From Rhyacichthys aspro (taxonomy: Eukaryota > Chordata > Actinopteri > Gobiiformes > Rhyacichthyidae): a DNA stretch of 64,000 nucleotides. The notes beneath the pieces were generated by a model. That model worked only from the letters and a program-made list of their open reading frames with translations, ran no database searches and had not been told where the DNA came from. Below, one piece after another: positions 41,235 through 50,992 of this stretch. The stretch is from positions 17,971,758 to 18,035,757 of the forward strand of contig CM072162.1 in assembly GCA_036850595.1 (NCBI GenBank), read 5' to 3'. The stretch's first letter is position 1. Every line of letters starts with the position of its first letter. The translations under genes were made by a program, and so were the position numbers.

Positions 41235-44200
41235 GTTTACAAAAGGCATATACCTGATGTTCCAATATTTATCTGAAGCTAAAGGAGTTTCAGATGCAAT
41301 CTATTAAAAAAAAAAAACATAAAAGTAAAAAACAACAAAGATATTGTTACATCATTTCCAGGACATTTGTACAGTTTAATCAATTTTCAGGTCATTTCCA
41401 TAACCCTACATTTCCAGGTTTACAAGGACAACAAAAATGCATTTGTTTAAAGACAAGGTTGAGCTCATAAAAATGGGCACGAGTATATAACACAAGAGGA
41501 TACCATCAAAAGTAGGAGGAGACAGCTACGTGAGCGCGGCCCATGAAGAAGAGCTGTGTGCTGATTCACAGATTAGGCCACATGCTGTAAACTGTGCTGC
41601 TGGTGTCAGATTGTCCCACTGATACAGAAAGAACACGGGCCCGAAACTGAGCGCTGTTATGAACTGGGCCTGAGACTGGTTGGCTTTACTCTTTCTCTCA
41701 ACGTGACCCAGTAACCTACACCTCGGCCTCAGCTCGGAGCAGGTAATAACACAGTCTATGATGTCTGAAATAAAAACAGATTCAAATGAATAAAAGTACT
41801 GGAATAGAAGTACTTGGAGAGCCATTTGCTGACATGGTCCTCACTGTTTTAATCTGTATCATGGATCATTCATAGGTTTTAATGCGGACCAAGTTGAACG
41901 ATTTGGTGCTGTCTCAAATGCAGATCAATTTAAGTGGTTGTTTTCTATTTCAATTAGTGGGAGACATCTTGAAGACACCCTTCGATAGAATTAAAGCGGT
42001 AAACAGAAAATATAAATCCCCAAGGCCCCTCATCAATTGATACTGAAGGAAGGACAGATGTATTTTCTTCATCTCTTTTATGCAAACCTCTGCTGCTCCC
42101 TTGTGGACACATACCTGAACTAATAACACAGTCAGCAGGCACGGCTCATGACAGAAACATCTGATGGGGTGGTCTCATGTAGAGGTTTAATGGGGCACAG
42201 GGACCAACGAAATGGGATATTTCAGACTGATGTGTTGTGCAGACCTTCTCACTTCTCAAAGCTGGGGAATGGGATTCTTGTGTAACTGTAGGTGGCACAG
42301 TCTAGATTTAAATGATTTTAGAAAGTCGAGCTTTTACCCAAAACCTGAATAAACAAGTCTGGTACTACGTCTGGACTGAAGAATGTGGCTGTAATGACCT
42401 GTCTTATAGTTTTTGTACTTGTTGGAGACTCTAAGTAGGTTGCTTTGGCCACATTTACTTCTGACATAACTCTTCCTAATTCCTTTAAGTTAAGGTTTTT
42501 TTCAGTGGTGACACACACTGACCCACCTTTCTACTAAAATGCATAACTATGATTTTTATATCAGTAATAAGTCATCAATGTGTAAATCTTTCCCCATATT
42601 ATGCTAATTACTCACTCTAACCACATTGTACCATTGCATAATTGCTATATTACATTTTAATAGTTTACTCAGACAGACATAAATCAAACTAAGTACAAGA
42701 CATTTATCTGACGGCAACATTTGTTCTTATTAAAACCAGGCCCTAATATGGAACGTCTCAGAGTAAGAGACGTGTTGACTTGTGCTTTTCGATCTCGGTT
42801 TTTTCAGTGACCATTATTTGGACAATCTTCCAGCACAGATGTAAAAATACACCTGTCTGTGGTATAATTTACTGTTAAGATTGAAAGACAGTCTCTAATG
42901 ACCACTGTCAGAGTCTGGAGCCATAAAACAAAGCTTGTGACTTATGAGTTCGGACAGTAATGTAGATATGATTTCTGTGATTAATTGCCAACACAACTTA
43001 ACTACTCAGCGGATGTTTTCCTTTGAAATCCAGGGGAGGAACTCGGTGTCCGGACCGGGGTCTCTTTTGGCAGAGGAGCACGTGCTTATCCCCAGGAGTG
43101 AAGTCCTGCACGGGCCACGGCTAAACAGTCCAACACTCCTGAGCCTCTGGATTCCCCCACGGCCCGGCGCTCACACACAGGCCCAGTGTGTCCGCTCTAT
43201 ACACAGAGAGGAAACCTGACTAGAAACAAAAACAGCCCGCTCCACAGGAGACCCCAACACAGTGGGACAGTCTCTGAGCGCTCACAGGAAGAGGCCGGGC
43301 CAGTTAAACTGAGCAGAGACACTGAGCTCAGATTTGTGAATGGAAAGCTGCACACAACACACGAAAGTGGGTAGAGCAGCCAAAATCAGTCCTCAAGTCA
43401 GATTTAAAATGAAAATGACTCAAGTAAAATAAAAATAGTTAGTTACAGTATCTGAAAGAGTTAAATTAAGGTTGTTGCACTGATTATGACGTTGAATTAC
43501 TTCTTGATTTCTGTTTCTTGTGCTGTGATTGGTCGAACTGGGTCACATGACAGAGACAACCAACCAAACAAAAGTGAGGAACACAAACTGATGTGTAGAA
43601 ATAAAAGTAACTCATCAATTTTAGTCAAAAGTAATATTCGAAAAGTTAGGTTATAACTGCTTGCCTCTGCAAAAACACAATAAAGCATCGACACAGGAAA
43701 TAGTGAGCAGCAGCGTAGTATCATTTACATCCTCCCCGAGCTCCCAGTGCAGCCAGTGAAAGGGAACACCTTCATTTCTGCAGCTGGTACTGTACAAGAC
43801 TGTTTCCTTCACTATACCTTTCCCTCTGCTTTAATCTCTCTGTGGACTGTAGCAATTAGGGGGTGACTGAAGGGGCATCTGGGGCATCTCTGTTAGCTCA
43901 CGGTCTTTGTCAAAAAACATCCAGAGAAGGTCTCACAAAGGAGAGTGTGTTTACTTCTGGACTCAAGCCACACACACAAACACAACACAGTCAGGTACAT
44001 TCAGATAAAGTGGTCAATCTTTGGTAGATCTTCAGTATCATCTGTTGTTTCAACCTGCTCCAAAACTGTGTACACACATCATTTATTAATCTAACATATT
44101 AGGAGTCATACAGATGTTAGTAAAAACTCTAAAGCTACTTCTAACTATACAACCATTATTTATCACAACCCCAGATTAACAGTACTGATATAATACAACA

Positions 44201-45615
44201 ATATAGATCACCAAATAGTAAACATAGCATGTTACTGAACTCTCAGTTACAGTCCACTGTGGCATTTACATGTTTTTGGGTAACACTCCTGACAAGACTT
44301 TCTATTAATCTAACAGGCCTCTGTGACAGCCATTTTGTTTGTAGTGCAGTACATTAATGCTGTTGAAAACATAACCCACATGTTTGGGAACATACTAACA
44401 TCATTTATATAGTCCTCATGATTTTCCCAAAGGTTACTGAGGAGTTCGATCTATTTCATATTTACACATAGGTAGTGTCTGCAAATTTATTTACTCATAA
44501 AAAGACAGTTGCGGGCAGTCTGTTTAAGCAGTATATGCCCTGTCAACAAACACACTTGTTGACATACTGTAGTAGAGAGGGATTTCCTATTACACCTGAC
44601 ATTAATATCATCAGCTAATCCTCCTGACTCAGTGGAAATTTCCCCTGATGCATCAGTGCATTGAAGTCAGTGCTCCCCGCTGACTTTACAAGCTGTTATC
44701 TCACACATACATCATTCTGTTTTCTCTGAGGATAAGCAGAAACAGATCAGACATAATCAGACATAAGGAGCTGCAGGCCACACTTTAGTAAATGACAGAC
44801 AGCTTCAGACACAATTCCCCTTTGCTTCAGTAAATAATGTTGGAACCACAACGCAGTAGCTTTGGCGATAAACCGAGCTTTTTTAAAGAGATTATCCTGT
44901 CCATGAGTCATTACCGGGAGACGATAAGAGTTTGTCATCGCGTGGTAATGTTCCAGAGATCCTGTCGTACCCCTGTGGAGCCCCCCTCTCTTACTCTGGG
45001 GCTGTTTAAACGGGAGCAGGGTGGTGTTGTGGCGAGGACACGGTCGACCGAACACTGTGACATTCATGGAAAGATGAAGATAAAGCTGGGAGCCTGAATA
45101 CCTTCAACATAAACATCACCTGAGGCTGTGGTGAAGGGGCCCAGCACTTCTCTGCAGCGGTTACAGAAAGAGAGATCAGCCACTGATGGAGGCTGAGCCG
45201 AGGGAGGGGCCACTGCAGCAGTCTGACAGTCTGAGGGGATATCAGATCTGACTTGTGAGTTTCCTTCCTCCACAGGCCATATACCCCAAAAGAAGGAGGT
45301 GAAATCAGGGTTAGAGCAGTGAAAATGACCTCAGCACATGTATGTTGGGGTCCCAATGGAGTCCCCTCTTAGATTTGAACCCATTTAAGGCTGAAAAGTT
45401 ATTCCCTTTTCTCACAACCTCGATGAACTTAAACTGTCAAAAAAGAGACTAAAGTGCTCAGAAGATATTTACTTTTTACTTGATTTCAGATTATCAAAAT
45501 GGATGAACAAGATTAAGCTAGAATCATTTACATTTAAAACAATCCAAAGAACTTTTACTGTAAAATGATAAGGAATGTTATTTGATGTAATTTTCTTTTA
45601 CAATAAGCTCTAATG

Positions 45616-45690
45616 TTCATTCATTAATCTTTTACCACTTACCCTTGGAGCCTATGGGATGGGGTAGGCTACACTGTGGACAATTGTCTT
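45616..45690 (-). repeat. remnant of a teleost repeat tail (CGCTTATCC family)
   Basis: TTCATTCATTAATCTTTTAC, then CACTTACCC, GGAGCCTATGGGATGGGGTA and CTACACTGTGGACAATTGTC resemble the abundant teleost repeat usually read as CATTCATCTTCTACCGCTTA with a later GTACACCCTGGACAA. A copy in the opposite orientation is at 58648-58722. Confidence 0.5.
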
Positions 45691-45842
45691 TTTATTATCA
45701 GGCTAACACAAGCCGACCCTGATCAGAAAAACTCAACAGCTTAGTTGTTGCCGATTCTCGTTGTCTCTAGAATGTTTTTAGACATTCTGAGTCTACAAAG
45801 ACTTCTCAAAACACCCCAATATGATGTAGTACACATGCCCTA

Positions 45843-45892
45843 CCAGTGGATGGCGGTGTTTCTTTTGCCCTCACCAGGCCACTAGGGGGCAA
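45843..45892 (+). promoter_or_regulatory. pair of CTCF-like motifs, plus orientation
   Basis: CCAGTGGATGGCGG (45843-45856) and CCACTAGGGGGCAA (45879-45892) each match the CTCF core CCASYAGRKGGCRS at 13 of 14 positions, in the same orientation and 36 bp apart. They lie about 5 kb beyond the wdr11 stop. They could be insulator sites or simply part of an old repeat; binding is not shown. Confidence 0.4.
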
Positions 45893-48177
45893 TGTGGTGT
45901 TTTACATCAACAACACAGCAAAACCATCCACAGCGGCCGACTTATAAAACTAGTTAATTACAGTCTGGGGAGTGATGCCAACCACTGAACCATTAGTGCA
46001 TCTCTAATAGCTCCAGTGTTTTCTATGGCATCTCTGCAGCTAAAGTACATTTTAATTGAACGGTTGTTTAATGCTGATATTGCAGATTGTTGATAAATAA
46101 ATGGGGTTATCCAGCTGCCCTCAGTCTAACTCAAAATGGAGTTTCCTTTGACACATGACCTATTTGAAAAGGTTCCCTGAGAAGCTGTAATCACATTGTA
46201 TTTCAGAGTTCTGCAGCATGCTGAGCTTTACTTCAGGGATGCTCTCATTTAGTACGTCATCTGGTGTTGTTAAATTGAAGCACGTATTGCCTTTGGGTTG
46301 ATGCAGTGTTGGGAAAACAGTCATTAACATCTCATACAGGAGTCACTCAAACCAGAACAATGACAATAGCTGCAGTGTAAAGAAAAACAATGGAAGGCGA
46401 GTAAATTACAGTGAAAATGAGGTAACAACTCGGTGGTAACCCTCAGAGAAAAACAGGGAAACAACTGGAAAACATCTTCCAAAAGCAGGACGGGACAGTG
46501 GGTTTGTTAAAAGAGTGCAAGTTTAAGCATGTCTATGGTGGATAAAGGCGTCTGTCAGCACCAGAGGAGAATATCCTCATGGGAACTCAGTGACCCGCCG
46601 TCTTCCACAGACTCCTGCCTCTGCCTGCAGCACATAGGGGTCTTTTCTACGGATGATTGAAAATGTGGAACAGAGCAAGTCGAGCAATTCATTTGGAACA
46701 GGCTGTTAATTCTCTGCATGTAGCACGAAACACCAGCGATTTCCATCTGTTAAACAAAACTAAGTGCTCTTTACTCTGCGTCCAAATGCACTTAATCTTG
46801 CTTTTCTGTCACCACTTTGAGTCTGGTTTCAGGAGAGGCCCTACGAAAGTGAACGCCAAAAGGGAAGATGGAAACAAGCCCTGCGGGAAATAGGTGGAGG
46901 AGCATGAGTTGGCACAGTGTCCACCGGTTTCTTTAGGTGTTAAGAGAAGCAGAGAAAGACGAGAAAGCAGTCCAGGAGGGGAGTTTAGGCTGAAACAAGT
47001 GGGTTGACTAGTAAAAATAGCTCAATAGAGTTGTTATTAGAACTGGTCGACCAAGTGCCAGCTGAGTGGTGGAGAATATTTCTAATTAAAAGAGGGTTGT
47101 ATATTCAAACAGACAACAGAGGAGAGTGTTTGTTCCGTGACATGGAAGTCCCTGTCTCAAAAGTTACAATTCTCATACCATGTTTTCTTTTATCCAATCA
47201 AAAGTGAGATCTCTGTAAAGCTGAGGACATTTAACTTTGATTGTTAAGTGTATATTAATCAATCCAATAGCCCACTTCACTGGTATTTTCACATTTCAAG
47301 CAAAACTATGTGACATTTTACATGAATATCATCAAACTAATAGCTTCAGATTCATTTTGAGGATGTCTTTAGATGAAACAGCGAAAGAAACCTCTCAAAG
47401 TGCATCGGGTTCAACACAGTTCTTTCATGTTGCTTGGCAGGGAACGCTACCCTCTTGTGATAAAACATATCCCACCAAAACCTGTCACCACACACACATT
47501 TACATCACAAAATGAATATATATCATTTGTATCCAGAGGTAACAGTCCCATGTGAGTTTGCAGCAGCATTTGTCTCCTTTAGTGGCTATACATCCAAAAA
47601 GGTTTCATTTCCTTTCATTTCCATCACTCCTTGCACTGGAGTACAGATTCTGCTGCTGCCCCGCTCTGCTGGGTGGCAGCCTACAGACGCTGTATGCAGT
47701 GGGACAGGTGCTGCATACTGATGACCGGGCTGTAACGGCTGGACCCGCTCTCCGGCAGTCATTCATTAAGCCATTACAAGAACACAATCAAGCCATTTGT
47801 GTGGCCTTCTGTCTCGGGCTGTTTTTCTTCCCTTTGAGCTCTGTTTTTTTGGAAGAGACAGACAAGAAACAGAAAACATGCCAATGAATAAATCTGAGGA
47901 GCATAAAGGAGAGAAATGGTTGGACCTGTCCAGGGAGCTGCAGCCAGCTGTTGGCCCTCTTTCTGAGCAAAAAAGAAGTAATTAATCGCCAGCGCAGTTC
48001 CAACAGGAAGTAATTCACTTTAAAGACAGTTTGATAAATGAACCAACATTCAGATTCAATCTACCTGGCTTAGAGTTAGGAGCGTAAATAGTACAGAGCG
48101 ATATAGTGGGTCCTTTTTAAATTAATGCCTGTTTTTAACAGAGAGAGAGCTAGGGTTAGTTTGACAAAGAGGTAACA

Positions 48178-48191
48178 GCGCCCTCTTGTGC
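48178..48191 (-). promoter_or_regulatory. CTCF-like motif, minus orientation
   Basis: The minus strand reads GCACAAGAGGGCGC, matching the CTCF core at 12 of 14 positions, with the strong AGAGGGCGC half intact. It faces the plus-strand pair at 45843-45892, giving a convergent arrangement 2.3 kb apart. Confidence 0.35.
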
Positions 48192-50104
48192 TGAAAATAG
48201 GTAATATTCAATGGTATCTTCTCATCTACAAAGCTATTACCAATAAACTGGCTCAATCTCTCACATCTTCAATTTTCTGATGGCTTTTATTGGACTCCTG
48301 CCAGCTCCTGCAACCGAGCCCTGTCTGACCTGGGAAGTATTACATTAACGCTTCACAACTGCTTCGTAGTGTTTAGTGTTACCAAAAAGAGCATCATTAT
48401 TATTTCCTTATCAATACTTACCATAAAGAAAGAGAGAAAACAGAGAAGACTCACACTAATTTCTGAAAAGGTCAAACAAGTACAAGTGGCTTAGATAACG
48501 AGTGATGGTTAATAGTTTTTGTAATACTCCAATATGAAATTAACTTAACTAATAATCACCTTTTTTAGAGTTTGAATTAAGTATGAGTGAATATTTAATC
48601 ACAGATCGCGGGTCACCCCAGACAGGACTAAGCAGAAGAAGACGAATGAATAGACACAATAGCCATATAGTTAATTATGTTTATTTGTAATCCATATATA
48701 CATATATCTTTTCTCTTGTTATATCTGTTTAGTTTAAATCATTGGGCTCAAGGTAAACAATGAACAAATAACATTAAAAAGGCTGACACAGGTACAAACT
48801 GTCATCTTACAAAATATCCTGCTTCAGGCATGTCTTTTCTCTTCCACATGCCCGACAGTAATATTTTGTATCTACACACAAGCAGCAAAGTGAGTTAAAC
48901 AAGAGGCAGTACAGTCTATGGTTCTCTACAGCGCTCTGTGGCTGGAGTATATTACAGCTGAGTCAACGCTGCTGAGTCGGGGAACTTTATTGTGAGATCT
49001 CATATTATTTGGGACATGTGAAATATATCTCCAGGAACAACTGGTCTCCTGCGAAAATAAGCCTGGGTTGCCATAGCGATACTGCCTAGGGTTAAGTGTA
49101 ACACAGAAAAAAAAACCCCCACTACTGACGTGTTTATGAAACACAATAAGACGCTAAAGAGGTCCCAAGGATGGAGTTTCAGTCTGGTTTCAGGACAACT
49201 ACAAACACAACAAGGCAAATATTCACACAAGCACTGCACCAGTCTGTTCACTGTCATATAGTCATGTTCAAAAAGTAAAATGAGGCTGCGTTTTCTTAAG
49301 CCAAGTTGTGATAAGCAGACACGCAGACACTTACTTGTGCATGTGATCCACCAGAGATCGGATTAAAATGAGTTACAACACTTTCTGACAGCTCATCTTG
49401 TAATACGCACACCAGAGAACGACCTCATTATACAAACATCAAAGAATACACGGGTGCAAAGATCCTCTCAAGTCTAAAGAGGAGAAAATTAAAAACTCCA
49501 ATTGGATCGATGGAGTGTAATAACGAACCAGTCCCAAAACAAGTTCATTAAAGGAAAGCGCATGAGCGGCAATAGTCAAGCTCATCTGCCTTTGTGCGCA
49601 GGGAGATCATTCACTAATAAGTATCTAATAAGTGCAGGATGGTCTGGTTAACGCTTTATGGTCCCCCGATAATGAAAACAGATGCTGGAGGAGTTTACGA
49701 GGCTTTGGTCACTTATTTTCTTCATCTGCTGTTAAGTAAAGTGTTCTCTTGTGTTTCAAATAAAGCCAAAGAGTCCTCGGTCAAATCATTCATAAAATGT
49801 GGAATATTTGGTTAAAATTAAAAGTGCAAAAACAAAAAAAACAAAAAAATCAGGCATTAGGTGTAAAAGTAAAAGCCTTGTTTCCACTAAAGGATGCAGT
49901 ATGGTTCGGTTCAGCATTAAGACAGTTGTTGATATGTAAAGAGGAGTTTGTAAGAAAAAGTGGGCAGCATCTTGTGTTCTTTCTTCTGGGAAAACAAAGA
50001 GCCAAGCTTTGTTTAAAAAATATGTAGTGTTTTCCCTTTCATTTTCTGTTTTTGTCAGTGCCAACTCTGATAACCAATCTGCAAGTCCCTAGCTTACCTT
50101 GTTT

Positions 50105-50275
50105 TTAAGATATGTTATACCTTTATTTGATTGAATTGGCAGAAAGAAGAAAGATGGGAATAACATTAAGCAAGCTGACCCAAAACGAGATTCAAACCTG
50201 GGCTGCTCCGCTTCGTGTAACCCTCCAAGGCACCATTTTCTACCTGCTCTACTGAGATGGTGCCCCTTTAGACGG
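50105..50275 (-). mobile_element. tRNA-derived SINE copy (minus orientation) beyond wdr11 3' end
   Basis: Read on the minus strand, it has an A-box-like TCTCAGTAGAGCAGG (50243-50257) and a B-box-like GGTTTGAATCTC (50187-50198), the internal RNA polymerase III promoter pair of tRNA-derived SINEs. An AATGTTATTCCC segment and an AT-rich tail with AATAAA follow. The same order and the AATGTTATTCCC segment recur in the element at 5755-5921, so both seem to belong to one family. Boundaries are approximate and I found no clear target duplication. Confidence 0.65.
50122..50127 (-). terminator. candidate distal wdr11 poly(A) signal AATAAA (in SINE tail)
   Basis: This is the first canonical AATAAA on the minus strand beyond the wdr11 stop, about 660 bases downstream. 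It lies in the AT-rich tail of the SINE at 50105-50275, so if used it would be a repeat-supplied poly(A) site. Confidence 0.35.
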
Positions 50276-50721
50276 TGAGACACAAATGGAATGATTTGAC
50301 AATGGAAATGCATATAAAAGCCTCATGTATTGAACTGAAACTCACTGTTTGGTGGAAACAGGGCTGAAGGTGGGCTACACACCTGCTCTACAAATTAAAT
50401 TACCCGGATCCAATAAAAATATAAAGCTTAACAACGTAACATTCAAAAATCAAACTGATAAACGCAACACTATCAAGATCACCAGTGTAAGTTCATTCAC
50501 CATTTGAGGCAATGAGGGGAAATAGTGTGTTTTTTGAGACTGCTGCATGCGACACAATGGCACACAAACGCACTGTGGTCATATCAAACATCAAACATTA
50601 AATCACAAGCAGACTTCAATGAGAAACCCAGGACTTCACTTTGACGTATCTCTTCATTATTCAGGTCTTTTTTTACTGGGAAGTGACAAAAATGTTTCCT
50701 TTGAAGCTCAAACACGGCGAG

Positions 50722-50727
50722 TTTAAT
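50722..50727 (-). terminator. candidate wdr11 poly(A) signal ATTAAA
   Basis: The minus strand reads ATTAAA about 60 bases after the wdr11 stop codon. It is the nearest common signal variant and would give a very short 3' UTR. A canonical AATAAA occurs on the same strand at 50122-50127, but inside a SINE tail. Transcript data would decide. Confidence 0.3.
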
Positions 50728-50789
50728 TGGTTCAGGGTTGAGAAGGAGGTAACTGTGCAACTCCAAGTGTTCCCTCCCAACTTCAATCT

Positions 50790-50992
50790 TCACTCGGTGC
50801 TCTCCAGACCCACTTCGACATCATCATCTGCGAGTACGTTCTCCGAAACCCCTCCCTCTCCTTGGAACAGCTCCTCCATCAGCTGCTCCCCGGCGCTACC
50901 GGCCCGGGACGCCCACAGAGCGGCGCCCTCCCGCAGGCCCAGAGTGCGCAGCAGCCGCGCATATTCCAAAAACGCAGCCTCGATGAGCTTAT
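50790..50992 (-). CDS. wdr11: wdr11 last coding exon with stop, entered from a U12-type AC acceptor
   Basis: 203 bp, 2 + 66 codons + stop. It encodes KLIEAAFLEYARLLRTLGLR, EGAALWASRAGSAGEQLMEE and a tail rich in E and D ending GLESTE. The helices align without gaps to the mammalian C-terminus (KLITAIYADYARSL), but the tail is longer. It is GC-richer than the other exons. The acceptor dinucleotide is AC (50993-50994), preceded by a strong minor-spliceosome branch site. Confidence 0.93.

Larger units (their letters stand above)
41235..50104. other. intergenic, wdr11 downstream flank, no gene recognised
   Basis: It holds the CTCF-like motifs and a repeat remnant listed separately, and a GC-rich patch at 43020-43345. 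The frames at 44747-45356 and 47512-47887 show no family resemblance. Confidence 0.55.

Noticed and set aside
50988..50992. GT-AG acceptor ATAAG just inside the last wdr11 exon
   Set aside because: Using this AG needs a GT donor at 52432, which drops the residues VMEANDSSNK that align to mammalian WDR11. The AT-AC pair keeps them and matches U12 consensus at all three sites.
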